DNA from: Streptosporangiaceae bacterium NEAU-GS5 | GTDB lineage: Bacteria; Actinomycetota; Actinomycetes; Streptosporangiales; Streptosporangiaceae | Assembly: GCA_017592665.1 (NCBI GenBank) | Contig: JAGFNW010000017.1 | Location: 124,001-188,000, forward strand | Reading direction: 5' to 3' | DNA: 64,000 nucleotides | The notes under the pieces: generated by a model | What the model was told of the DNA's origin: nothing | What the model saw: only the letters and a program-made list of their open reading frames with translations | Database searches by the model: none | Shown here: positions 9,017 to 16,930 of the stretch, piece after piece | How positions within the stretch are numbered: position 1 is the stretch's first letter | How the letters are laid out: each line of letters begins with the position of its first letter | Translations under genes and position numbers: made by a program

Positions 9017-9762
9017 CGTCCGACGACCTCGCGGATCGCCGCCACGTCGTCGCCCATCAGGGCGGCCACGCCCATGGCGTGGGCGCGCTCGATCTCCTGT
9101 CGCTCCGTGGCCGGCCAGGCCCAGACCTCGAGGCCGGCCTCCTGCACGGCCCGCACCACGTCCGGTGTGAGGTCGGCGTGGTGGTGCTGGATGATCGGCG
9201 CGCCGATCCGCCGGGCCTGCGCGATCAGGTCCGCGGCCTGGCTCGGCCCGCGCTCGGGGAGCCGGTCGGGGGCGACGCGGAGGCCGGGCACCGCCCGGGC
9301 GGCCGCCGCCAGCGCGTCGTGGTCGAAGGACGCGACGACGTCCCGGTCCAGCCGGCCGCGGCGGGCCAGCTCTTCTCCCAGGGCGTACGCGACGACGGCC
9401 TGCTCCCGGGCCGTCTCGCCCTTGGCCTCGAGGCAGAGCGCGACCGAGGCCTCCTCGGCGAGGTCGAACACCTCCTCCAGGCGCGGCACGCGCTCGCCGG
9501 TGAAGGCCGGGCCGAACCAGCCGCCCGCGTCGAGCGCGCTCACCTCGGTCCAGGTGCGGTCGGAGACAGGGCCCACGCCCGTGGTGGTGCGGTCGAGAAG
9601 GGCGTCGTGCAGGAGAAGGAACACCCCGTCACGACTGCGCCGGACGTCGATCTCGATCATGTCGGCGCCCCGTTCGGCGGCGGCGCGGCAGGCCGCGAGC
9701 GTGTTCTCGGGCGCGCCGACGCAGTGCCCTCTGTGGGCGATGACCAGCGGTGAGTACGGCAC
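9013..9762 (-). CDS. Glycerophosphodiester phosphodiesterase family protein
   Basis: 249-residue TIM-barrel phosphodiesterase. Hallmarks are AHRG with catalytic His10, PENT, the metal site pair Glu37 and Asp39 in EID, and the second histidine His52 in LLHD. No signal peptide is present, so it works in the cytoplasm as UgpQ does, releasing a glycerol phosphate from an imported glycerophosphodiester. The GTG start at 9762 is supported by GGAGG a few bases upstream. It is transcribed away from the ABC importer from a shared 174-base intergenic region that carries an operator-like element and a palindrome. The neighbouring G1P-dehydrogenase-like gene and HAD phosphatase make a glycerol-phosphate link plausible. 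Confidence 0.9.
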   Translation of the reverse strand: MPYSPLVIAHRGHCVGAPENTLAACRAAAERGADMIEIDVRRSRDGVFLLLHDALLDRTTTGVGPVSDRTWTEVSALDAGGWFGPAFTGERVPRLEEVFDLAEEASVALCLEAKGETAREQAVVAYALGEELARRGRLDRDVVASFDHDALAAAARAVPGLRVAPDRLPERGPSQAADLIAQARRIGAPIIQHHHADLTPDVVRAVQEAGLEVWAWPATERQEIERAHAMGVAALMGDDVAAIREVVGR

Positions 9763-9787
9763 AGCGGGCCTCCACAGGGCGCCGGGC

Positions 9788-9804
9788 GATCAAGTCGTTA
9801 GTCA
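9788..9804 (-). promoter_or_regulatory. Weak fourth copy of the operator-like motif
   Basis: The minus strand reads TGACTAACGACTTGATC. It keeps the core ACGACTT of the sites at 4598 and 5424 but matches the full 17-mer at only about 9 positions. It lies 26 bases upstream of the GTG of the phosphodiesterase gene, in a position suitable for control. Support is modest. Confidence 0.3.
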
Positions 9805-9900
9805 TCCTATGTACGGCAGTGGCCCCATCCGACCCTCGGTCCCGGGACGTCACCAGAAGTTCGCTTGACCCGCCTCCCCCTCAGTGCGAAGGTAGTCAAC

Positions 9901-9915
9901 AGACATATTATGTCT
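9901..9915. promoter_or_regulatory. Perfect palindrome AGACATA-T-TATGTCT upstream of the importer operon
   Basis: Seven-base arms around a single central T, 22 bases upstream of the likely ATG of the binding-protein gene. Its position and symmetry suit a repressor operator or a site overlapping a -10 element; the central part is the most A/T-rich stretch nearby. It contains an in-frame ATG at 9910, which I do not take as the start because the next ATG fits a lipoprotein signal better. Confidence 0.45.
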
Positions 9916-9936
9916 CTCACGATTGGCAGGACACCG

Positions 9937-11292
9937 ATGCCCCCCACCCTGCTACGGACTTTGCTCGCCGGGCTGCTCGTGGTGACGGTCGCCGCGTGCG
10001 GCGGCTCCGGCGCTGGAAACAAGAGCGGCGACGCCGCCGCCAAGAGCGGCCCGCCCATCAAGGTTCTGATGATCGGCTATCCCGACGAAGACGGGATCGA
10101 CGCGGTGACCGGCGCCAAGACCCCGGGCATCAAGCAACTTCAGGCCGCGTTCGACAAGGCCAACCCCACCATCGACATGCAGATCGTCAGCATTCCGTGG
10201 GGCGAGGGCGCCACGGGGTATGCGCCCAAGACCGAGGCCATGATGAAGGCCAACGAGGCCTGCCTCTACGAGATGCCCGCCGCGCCCTCGTACGGCAAGC
10301 GCGGGATGCTGGTCAACCTCGACACCCTGATCGCCAAGGACCCGGCGTTCAAGAACGTCTGGGGCGACGCGGCCCTGGAGTCGGCGCGCTCGTGGGGGCC
10401 CGACAACCCGAAGAGCCTGTTCTACCTGCCGAACAACACCGGCATCCGCGTGATCCACTGGGACTCCAAGCTGTTCCAGGACTGGGGCGTGGAGCCGCTG
10501 TCGGCCAAGCCGACGATCGAGGAGATCGAGACCAAGGCCGCCAAGATGACCGGCAAGAACCCGGTCACCGGCGAGGACAACTACGGCTACTGGTATCAGG
10601 GCAAGTACGCGGTGTGGCAGTTCATGTCGATCGCGCACGCCATGGGCGCGAGCTGGGGCTCGGTGACGGCCGACGGCAAACTGCAGATCAACTGGGACAC
10701 CCCCGAGTTCCTGCGGGCCATGGAATGGTTCGTGAAGATGTCCAAGTACGCCCCGAAGGGCGCCCTGGCCGCCGAGGGCATGCCGCAGGGCTTCCTCACC
10801 GACAAGAACGTCGTGGGGATCATCCCTGAGGGCGAGTCCGGCTACTTCGTCTCGCAGCTCATCGCCCAGCCCTCGCTCGCCACCCGGTTCCGCACCACGT
10901 ACAACCTGAAGGGCCCCGACGGACTCGGTGGTCTGAACAGCTCGTCGCCGATGGCGATGGCGGCCAGCTGCCCCAACAAGGACCAGGCCTGGACCGTACT
11001 GAAGTGGCTGGCCGGCTCGCCGGAGGCGGAGGGCTACTACTTCGACTCCATCGGCCGGCTGCCCGTCATCGAGGGCAGCGAGAAGATCGTCACGAAGATC
11101 GCGAACCTGCCGGACGGCGCGGCCATCCTCGACCAGGCCCGCACCTCGGACGCCGTCTACCCGTGGGCCGCCGACCAGCCGCGATTCGCGCTGCAGGCCC
11201 AGCTGGAGGCGGCGATCGCCGGCAAGGTGACACCCAAGCAGGCCCTCGAGCAGGCCCAGAAGGAGACCAACGACTGGCTCAGCAAGCAATGA
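9937..11292 (+). CDS. Extracellular solute-binding lipoprotein of a sugar ABC importer
   Basis: 451 residues. The ATG at 9937 gives a short, normal lipoprotein signal, MPPTLLRTLLAGLL, followed by the lipobox VAAC, with AGGA 8 bases upstream. Earlier in-frame codons would add an unlikely extension. After lipidation at Cys21 the protein is held at the outer face of the membrane. Sequence and size fit family 1 solute-binding proteins for oligosaccharides, with aromatic-rich segments such as NYGYWYQGKYAVWQ. Its stop overlaps the first permease start (ATGA). No ATPase gene is adjacent, so a shared MsiK-type ATPase elsewhere probably powers transport. Ligand unknown. Confidence 0.9.
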   Translation: MPPTLLRTLLAGLLVVTVAACGGSGAGNKSGDAAAKSGPPIKVLMIGYPDEDGIDAVTGAKTPGIKQLQAAFDKANPTIDMQIVSIPWGEGATGYAPKTEAMMKANEACLYEMPAAPSYGKRGMLVNLDTLIAKDPAFKNVWGDAALESARSWGPDNPKSLFYLPNNTGIRVIHWDSKLFQDWGVEPLSAKPTIEEIETKAAKMTGKNPVTGEDNYGYWYQGKYAVWQFMSIAHAMGASWGSVTADGKLQINWDTPEFLRAMEWFVKMSKYAPKGALAAEGMPQGFLTDKNVVGIIPEGESGYFVSQLIAQPSLATRFRTTYNLKGPDGLGGLNSSSPMAMAASCPNKDQAWTVLKWLAGSPEAEGYYFDSIGRLPVIEGSEKIVTKIANLPDGAAILDQARTSDAVYPWAADQPRFALQAQLEAAIAGKVTPKQALEQAQKETNDWLSKQ

Positions 11293-12278
11293 CGATCCTC
11301 GAGCCCAACCGGCCGGCGGGCGCGCGTCCGAGCGCGCCCGCCCGGCGGCGGTACCCGCGCTCGCAGAAGGCGAGCACCCACCGCGGGGTCCGCCGCGCGG
11401 CCGTGTGGTATCTGTTCGTCCTTCCGCCGTTCGCACTGCTGGTGCTGTTCGTCGCGCTTCCGACGGCCCAGACCTTCGTGCAGAGCGTCTACGAAGAGAC
11501 CGGCCGCGGCGAGCAGCGCTTCGTCGGGCTGAAGCAGTTCGCGGAGCTGGGCGACACCGGCGTCTTCTGGGACGCGCTGCTCAACACGATCCTCCTCGGC
11601 GTGGCCTTCCTGGCCCTGGTCATCCCGCTGGCGGCCGTACTCGCCACGATGCTGAACCACGTGCGGCGCGGCGCCACCGCGCTCAAGGTGATCTACTTCC
11701 TCCCGCAGCTCACCTCGTCCGTCGCGGTCGCCCTGATCTTCCTGTACGTGTTCCAGCCCGACTGGGGGCTGCTCAACGGCTTCCTGCACGTGCTCGGCGT
11801 GGAAGACACGCCGCTGTGGCTCGCCGACCCGAGCTACGGGCCGACGGGGTCGCGCGCCGCCGTCACCCTGCTCGCCGTCTGGACCGGGCTCGGCTACTTC
11901 ATCCTGGTCTTCCTCGCCGGGATCCAGTCGATCCCGGTCGAGCTGTACGAGTCGGCCGCGGTGGACGGCGGCAACCCGCTGCAGGTCTGGTGGTACGTCA
12001 CGCTGCCCAGCCTCCGGCCGACCTTCGTCTTCCTGCTCATGACCGGGGCGTTCGACGCGATGGCCCGGTTCAGCGACCTCTGGACGCTGGGCGGGCCGAG
12101 CGGCTCCCCCGCGCGGACGCTGCAATCGATCGTCATGCTGATGTATCAGGTGGGATTCGTGAGTCACGACGTCAACCAGGCGGCCGCGATCGCCGTGGTG
12201 TTCTTCGCCATCATGCTCGTGCTGACCGTGGTGGCCTATCGCGCCCTGCTCAGCCGTGAATTCAAGGCCCGCTCATGA
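11289..12278 (+). CDS. Carbohydrate ABC transporter permease, MalF type
   Basis: 329-residue inner-membrane protein starting at the ATG that overlaps the binding-protein stop. A basic cytoplasmic N-terminus of about 35 residues precedes the first membrane segment (AVWYLFVLPPFALLVLFVAL); about six membrane segments follow. The permease coupling loop is visible as ESAAVDGGNPLQVWWYVTLP, the EAA motif that contacts the ATPase. It pairs with the downstream permease, with a 4-base overlap. Part of the importer operon. Confidence 0.93.
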   Translation: MTILEPNRPAGARPSAPARRRYPRSQKASTHRGVRRAAVWYLFVLPPFALLVLFVALPTAQTFVQSVYEETGRGEQRFVGLKQFAELGDTGVFWDALLNTILLGVAFLALVIPLAAVLATMLNHVRRGATALKVIYFLPQLTSSVAVALIFLYVFQPDWGLLNGFLHVLGVEDTPLWLADPSYGPTGSRAAVTLLAVWTGLGYFILVFLAGIQSIPVELYESAAVDGGNPLQVWWYVTLPSLRPTFVFLLMTGAFDAMARFSDLWTLGGPSGSPARTLQSIVMLMYQVGFVSHDVNQAAAIAVVFFAIMLVLTVVAYRALLSREFKARS

Positions 12279-13114
12279 GCGTTCGAAACCGCCGGGCGAT
12301 CACGTCCCAGACCATCCTGGTCGGCCTGCTGTCGATCGGCGGCCTGGCCATGCTGCTGCCGTTCGTCTGGATGCTCACCACGTCGCTGTCGCGCCAGGCC
12401 AACAGCGCCATGCCGCGGACGCCCACGTTCTGGCCGCCCGATCCATCGCTGTTCAACTACGAGGTCGCGTCCGTCAGCCTCCCGGTCTGGCGCTTCTATC
12501 TCAACAGCGTCATCGTCGTGGGCCTGACGACCACGGGCTACCTGTTCTGCAGCGCCCTGACCGGCTACGCCTTCGCCAAAGGCCGCTTCCCCGGCAAGTC
12601 GTTCTTCTTCCTCGCGTTCCTCAGCACGCTGCTGCTGCCGTTCGAGACGCGGATGATCCCGCTCTACGACCTGATGTCGACGCTGCACTGGAACAACACC
12701 TACTGGTCGCTGATCACGCCGTTCCTCGCGGGCGGATTCGGCACGTTCCTGATGCGCCAGCACATCAGCGGCCTGCCCGACGAGATCATTCACGCGGCCC
12801 GGCTCGACGGCGCGGGCGAGTTCCGCATCTTCCTCCGGCTCGTGCTGCCGCTCTGCAAGCCGGCTCTGGCCGCCCTGGCCATCATCAACATCATCTGGCG
12901 CTGGAACGACCTGCTCTGGCCGCTGCTGGTGACCAGCGAACGCGACATGTACACCGTCACCCAGGGCCTTGCCCTGTCCGGGCGGTCCACCGGCATCCAC
13001 ACCGGCGTCGCGCTCGCCACGGCCACCATGGCGATCCTGCCCGTAATGATCATCTATCTCCTGCTGCAACGGCAGATCATCCGCGGTTTCGCCATGTCCG
13101 GCATGAAGGGCTAG
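12275..13114 (+). CDS. Carbohydrate ABC transporter permease, MalG type
   Basis: 279 residues with about six membrane segments, beginning with TILVGLLSIGGLAMLLPF. The EAA-like coupling motif is HAARLDGAGEFRIFLRLVLP near residues 171-190. The start overlaps the first permease stop by 4 bases. Together with the upstream lipoprotein and MalF-type permease it completes the membrane part of a CUT1 sugar importer. It is the last gene of the operon; the next gene follows after about 50 bases and looks unrelated. Confidence 0.93.
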   Translation: MSVRNRRAITSQTILVGLLSIGGLAMLLPFVWMLTTSLSRQANSAMPRTPTFWPPDPSLFNYEVASVSLPVWRFYLNSVIVVGLTTTGYLFCSALTGYAFAKGRFPGKSFFFLAFLSTLLLPFETRMIPLYDLMSTLHWNNTYWSLITPFLAGGFGTFLMRQHISGLPDEIIHAARLDGAGEFRIFLRLVLPLCKPALAALAIINIIWRWNDLLWPLLVTSERDMYTVTQGLALSGRSTGIHTGVALATATMAILPVMIIYLLLQRQIIRGFAMSGMKG

Positions 13115-13166
13115 CCGCCCTCTGAGAGTGAACGCCGCCGGAAGCGGGGCCTGGCATCATGAGCCG

Positions 13167-13718
13167 ATGCACCAGGCGTGGAACGCATGGGGACATGTCA
13201 TCATCGCGGCCGTTCTGGCCCTTCCGGTCGCCGCCATCGGCTCGCTGCTCCTCGCGCGTCGTCGCACCGGCCGGGGCCATCCCTCCCCCTGGCGTACGGC
13301 TGTCGCGGACGTGGCCATCGTGGCCGGGACGGCGCCGTGGATCTGGATGATCCTCACGCCGGGGACGGAGGACGGCGTGCACCTCGTCCCCGTGGCCGAC
13401 CTGGCGGGCCAGCTCGCGCTGATGTCGCCGGGCGCGGCCCTCGTCCAGATCGGGGGAAATCTCCTGGTGTTCGCGGCCCTCGGGGCCCTGCTCCCGGTCC
13501 GCTCGCCCCGCTTCGCCGCACTCCTCGCGGTGGCCGCCGTCGCGGCCGCCGCCTCGCTCACCGTCGAGATCCTCCAGTACGTCCTGCGGCTCGGCCGGGT
13601 GAGCTCCGTGGACGACATCATCCTGAACACCGCGGGCGCCGTCCTCGCGGCCCTGGTCACCCGCAAATGGTGGGCGCGCCCGGCCAGGACTCCGGCGGCC
13701 GTTCACCCGCCGTCATGA
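13167..13718 (+). CDS. VanZ family membrane protein
   Basis: 183 residues from the ATG at 13167; an in-frame GTG at 13128 would add 13 residues without membrane character. Four hydrophobic segments are visible (VIIAAVLALPVAAIGSLLL; VADVAIVAGTAPWIWMIL; ALVQIGGNLLVFAALGALLP; FAALLAVAAVAAAASLTVEI). The NLLVF, VEILQ and VDDIILNTAGA signatures match VanZ-like proteins. VanZ confers low teicoplanin resistance in enterococci by an unclear mechanism; most relatives have no known role. It stands alone between the importer and a hydrolase. Confidence 0.82.
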   Translation: MHQAWNAWGHVIIAAVLALPVAAIGSLLLARRRTGRGHPSPWRTAVADVAIVAGTAPWIWMILTPGTEDGVHLVPVADLAGQLALMSPGAALVQIGGNLLVFAALGALLPVRSPRFAALLAVAAVAAAASLTVEILQYVLRLGRVSSVDDIILNTAGAVLAALVTRKWWARPARTPAAVHPPS

Positions 13719-13784
13719 CGGCGCCCGGATGGTCGGGGTGTGTCACACTCTCACCGTCAAAAGTCAGCTCAGCGAGGAGGCGTC

Positions 13785-14609
13785 ATGACCCATGATCTCG
13801 TACGTGTGTCGCAGCAGGACATCGCCTACCGCACCAGCCGTGGCGACGGGCGGCCGGTCGTCTTCGTGCACGGCAACTCCTCCTCGTCGCGGACCTGGAC
13901 CCACCTGCTGGACGGCGACTTCGGCCGCAGCCACCGCTGCCTGGCCTTCGACCTGCCCGGACACGGGGCGTCACCGGCGCCGAAGGCCGGGTCGGGGGTC
14001 TACTCCCCCGCCGGTTACGCCGCCGTTCTCACCGGTTTCCTCGACGCGCTCGACGTCCGGGACGCGGTGATCGTCGGCTGGAGCCTCGGCGGCCACATCC
14101 TCCTCGAGGCGGCGCCCGGTCTGCCGGAGGCGGCCGGCTTCGTGATCTTCGGCACCCCGCCCATCAGCGGACCCGCGGACATGCCCGAGGCGTTCCTCCC
14201 CAATCCCGTGCTGAACGTCGGCTTCACCCCCGAGCCCGGCGAGGACGACGTCCGCGCCTACGCCGCGGCCCAGCTCGCCCCCGGCTCATCGCTCCCGATC
14301 GACGACCTGGTCGCCGACATTCTGGCCGCGGACGGCGCGGCGCGCGCCGAGCTGGGCGCCGGCATCATCGCGGCCACGTTCGCCGACGAGGTCGAGATCG
14401 TGGCCACCCTCACCACGCCGCTGGCGATCCTGCACGGCGCCGGCGACCAGTTGGTCAACCTGGACTACATCCGAAAGCTCAGCGCCCCCAGCCTGTGGCG
14501 CGGCGGCGTGCAGGTCATCGAGGGCGCCGGGCACACGCCTCAGGAGGAGGCCCCGCGCGAGCTGGCCGGCCTGCTGGACCAGTTCATCTCCGGCCTGCCT
14601 CACGCCTGA
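13785..14609 (+). CDS. Alpha/beta fold hydrolase
   Basis: 274 residues. ATG 13785 is preceded by GAGGAGG at good spacing; an upstream in-frame GTG at 13740 is unlikely. The oxyanion segment FVHGN, the nucleophile elbow GWSLGG (Ser near residue 100), and the histidine in GAGHTPQEE follow the canonical order of the fold. No signal peptide, so it is cytoplasmic. Substrate unknown; esterase or carbon-carbon hydrolase are both possible. It converges with the NTF2-like gene and overlaps its 3' end by 10 bases. Confidence 0.88.
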   Translation: MTHDLVRVSQQDIAYRTSRGDGRPVVFVHGNSSSSRTWTHLLDGDFGRSHRCLAFDLPGHGASPAPKAGSGVYSPAGYAAVLTGFLDALDVRDAVIVGWSLGGHILLEAAPGLPEAAGFVIFGTPPISGPADMPEAFLPNPVLNVGFTPEPGEDDVRAYAAAQLAPGSSLPIDDLVADILAADGAARAELGAGIIAATFADEVEIVATLTTPLAILHGAGDQLVNLDYIRKLSAPSLWRGGVQVIEGAGHTPQEEAPRELAGLLDQFISGLPHA

Positions 14610-15052
14610 TCGGGCTGAAAGTCGTCGGGGACCTCGGGAAGGGGCAACCCCAGCTGGACGTAGAGCTCCAGCTGATCCCAGTAGAGCTGGTGGCTGACGA
14701 TCAAGCCCTCCTGCATGGTGAAAATCCAGCAGGAGCGGAAGCTCACGGGCCGTCCCGTGGCCGCGACGTCGTCGCCGCCGGGCAGCAGCAGCGGCCCGCG
14801 GTGCGTGCCGCTCATCACGGAGGGCGCCGCGACGTCGTCGTCCTCCTCGATGGTCTGCAGGGCGGTGACGCACAGGTCGGGAATGCCGTCCCAGATCATC
14901 TGATGGACCGACAGCACCTCATCACGGCCCTCGGCCTGGCCTCCCGGAGTCTTCAGGAAGACGTCGGGGGCATAGCACCGCGCCAGCACCGCCAAATCAT
15001 GCGTGTTGCACGCCTCGAAGAAACGGTGCACGTGCTCTGCCAGCCCCGGCAT
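14600..15052 (-). CDS. SnoaL-like/NTF2-fold protein
   Basis: 150 residues from the ATG at 15052, which has GGGGAGG just upstream; the longer reading frame upstream encodes unrelated sequence. The pattern HVHRFFEACNTHDLAVLARCYAPDV at the N-terminus, then EGRDEVL and later VSFRSCWIFTMQEGLIVSHQLYWDQLELYVQLGL, is typical of the SnoaL-like cone fold used by cyclases, isomerases and binding proteins. No catalytic assignment is possible from sequence alone. It converges with the alpha/beta hydrolase, overlapping by 10 bases, and stands apart from the ABC genes upstream of it. Confidence 0.78.
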   Translation of the reverse strand: MPGLAEHVHRFFEACNTHDLAVLARCYAPDVFLKTPGGQAEGRDEVLSVHQMIWDGIPDLCVTALQTIEEDDDVAAPSVMSGTHRGPLLLPGGDDVAATGRPVSFRSCWIFTMQEGLIVSHQLYWDQLELYVQLGLPLPEVPDDFQPDQA

Positions 15053-15104
15053 GACAGCCTCCCCCCAGGTCCCCGCCGGGAGTCCTACCCACCTACGCCT
15101 GCGG

Positions 15105-15884
15105 CTAGGCGATGTGGTCGGCGCGGCGCCACCAGGTGACGGTCGCGACCAGGCCCGCCGCGCCGACCAGCAACACCAGGGCGAATCCGATCGGCCCCGG
15201 CGCCTGCTGATCGGTCCCGCCGAGGCCGGCGTAGACGCCGGGCACCGACAGCGGGAATGTCCGCCCATAACCGAGGGCCGCGACCACCTGGGCGCAGAAC
15301 AGCACCGCGATCATGGTTCCGACGGCCGCCAGATATCCGCGCCCCGCGCTGGCCGCGTACGCGAAGACTGTGGTCAGCGTCACCGTGAGCGCCGCCGTGA
15401 CGAGGATCTTGGCCAGGCCCGCCGCCGCCGTCGCCGGCGACCAGCCGGGCAGGTCGAGCAGGGCGCCGATGGCCAGCCCCAGCACCCCGATCTGTACGGC
15501 GAGGGCCGCCGACCACATGGCCGCCACCGCGAACTTGGCCAGCACGACCGCCGTCCGCGACGTCGGCAGGGCCAGCAGATCCTTGGCCGTGTGGTCGCTG
15601 AACTCCCGGCCGAACAACCACACCACGATCAGCCCGTACAGCAGCACCCCGCCCACCGCGACCGTCTGCGCCAGCAGCCCGAAATATCCGGCCCAATCGG
15701 CGGTCGCCCCGCTGAGCTGGGTCTTGGCGCCGATGAGGCCCAGCGACCTGGCCCGGCCGGGATCGAGCAGGATGTACATGAACATCCCGCCCACCGCCGC
15801 GCAGACCGTGAACGCCCCGGCGGTGACCCAGGGCAGGCGGCTGCGCCGCACCTTCAGCAGTTCGGCCCACAGTGCCTCACCCAT
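15105..15884 (-). CDS. ABC-2 type transporter permease
   Basis: 259 residues with about six hydrophobic segments, for example VTAGAFTVCAAVGGMFMYIL and GFALVLLVGAAGLVATVTWW. An N-terminal amphipathic stretch ELLKVRRSRLPW and the loop EFSDHTAKDLLALPTSR are typical of ABC-2 exporters of the bacitracin/lantibiotic type. It follows its ATPase with an 8-base overlap, so the pair forms one transcript. Export of a peptide or drug, or a stress function, is likely. Substrate unknown. Confidence 0.88.
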   Translation of the reverse strand: MGEALWAELLKVRRSRLPWVTAGAFTVCAAVGGMFMYILLDPGRARSLGLIGAKTQLSGATADWAGYFGLLAQTVAVGGVLLYGLIVVWLFGREFSDHTAKDLLALPTSRTAVVLAKFAVAAMWSAALAVQIGVLGLAIGALLDLPGWSPATAAAGLAKILVTAALTVTLTTVFAYAASAGRGYLAAVGTMIAVLFCAQVVAALGYGRTFPLSVPGVYAGLGGTDQQAPGPIGFALVLLVGAAGLVATVTWWRRADHIA

Positions 15885-16809
15885 CGGACGGCTCCCCCAT
15901 TTCTGATCCGATGACCCGCAGAAAATGGCTTTCCAGGTCTTCGTGGCCCGCCTGCTCCACGACCAGCCGGGTGGGCGGGCAGCCGGCGGCCACGAGCAGC
16001 GTCGCGACGTCGTCCGGGCGCTCCACGGCCCGGTCGTCGGTCAGGACGAGGGCGCCGTCCGGCTCCCGCTTCGGGGCGAAGCCGTTCGCGCGAAGCGCCG
16101 CCGAGGCGCCCTCTAGATCGCGGGCCGAGGTCACGAGCCGCCGGCCGTGACCGTCGAGGTCGCGCGGCGACAACTCCTGGATCAGCCGGCCGCCGTGGAT
16201 GATCCCGATCCGGGACGCGACCCGGGCGACCTCGGCGAGCAGGTGGCTCGACAGGAACACCGTGGTCCCCTCCTCGCGGGCCAGATCGGCCAGCAGGGTG
16301 CGGATCTCGACCACTCCCGCCGGGTCGAGGCCGTTGACCGGCTCGTCGAGGATCAGCAGGCCGGGCCGGTGGAGCAGGGCCTTGGCCAGGCCCAGGCGCT
16401 GCAGGTTGCCCATGGACAGGTGCCGGGCCCGGCGGTCGGCGTACGCGCCGAGGGCCAGCCGGTCGATGATCGTGTCCACCGTGGCCGCGCCGATGCCGCG
16501 CAGCCGCCGCATCACCTCGAGGTTCTCCCGTACGGTCAGCTCGGGATAGGCGACGGCGCCCTCGACCAGGTAGCCGACCTTCGCCCACGCCGACCGCTCG
16601 CCGATCCGGATGACCGACCCGAGCACCCGGACGAGCCCGGCGGTCGGGTGGGCCATGCCGAGCAGCATGCGGATGAGCGTGGTCTTGCCGGCCCCGTTGA
16701 GGCCGAGCAGGGCGTAGATCTCCCCGGCCGCGACCTGTAACGAGACGTCGTCAACGGCGAGGACGTGCCCATAACGCTTGGACACCCCCGCCACATCGAT
16801 CGCGACCAT
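15877..16809 (-). CDS. ABC transporter ATP-binding protein (BcrA-like)
   Basis: 310 residues from the ATG at 16809; an in-frame start further up (16839) would lie across the inverted repeat. Walker A is GLNGAGKTT (36-44), the signature is a degenerate LSMGNLQR as in many drug exporters, Walker B is LLILDEP, and the H-loop is SSH. A C-terminal extension of about 90 residues after the ATPase core is usual for this subfamily. It is transcribed with the permease. The promoter region carries an inverted repeat and faces the VOC gene. Confidence 0.92.
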   Translation of the reverse strand: MVAIDVAGVSKRYGHVLAVDDVSLQVAAGEIYALLGLNGAGKTTLIRMLLGMAHPTAGLVRVLGSVIRIGERSAWAKVGYLVEGAVAYPELTVRENLEVMRRLRGIGAATVDTIIDRLALGAYADRRARHLSMGNLQRLGLAKALLHRPGLLILDEPVNGLDPAGVVEIRTLLADLAREEGTTVFLSSHLLAEVARVASRIGIIHGGRLIQELSPRDLDGHGRRLVTSARDLEGASAALRANGFAPKREPDGALVLTDDRAVERPDDVATLLVAAGCPPTRLVVEQAGHEDLESHFLRVIGSEMGEPSDG

Positions 16810-16824
16810 TGGCCCCAACCTTAC

Positions 16825-16854
16825 GAGAGTCACACTCAATAGAAAGTAACTCTC
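16825..16854. promoter_or_regulatory. Inverted repeat GAGAGT-N18-ACTCTC before the ABC exporter
   Basis: Six-base arms at 16825-16830 and 16849-16854, in an A/T-rich stretch immediately upstream of the ATPase start. A second, nested symmetry is visible (GAGT at 16827-16830 and ACTC at 16833-16836). Arrangement and location suit a TetR- or GntR-type operator. No regulator gene is adjacent, although a WYL regulator lies 0.9 kb away. Confidence 0.4.
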
Positions 16855-16930
16855 ATATTAGCCCCAAGCGCGCGCCTTGGATACGCGGCCGCCTAGGTTT
16901 TACGACTGACACCTACGACGGGGAGCAACG

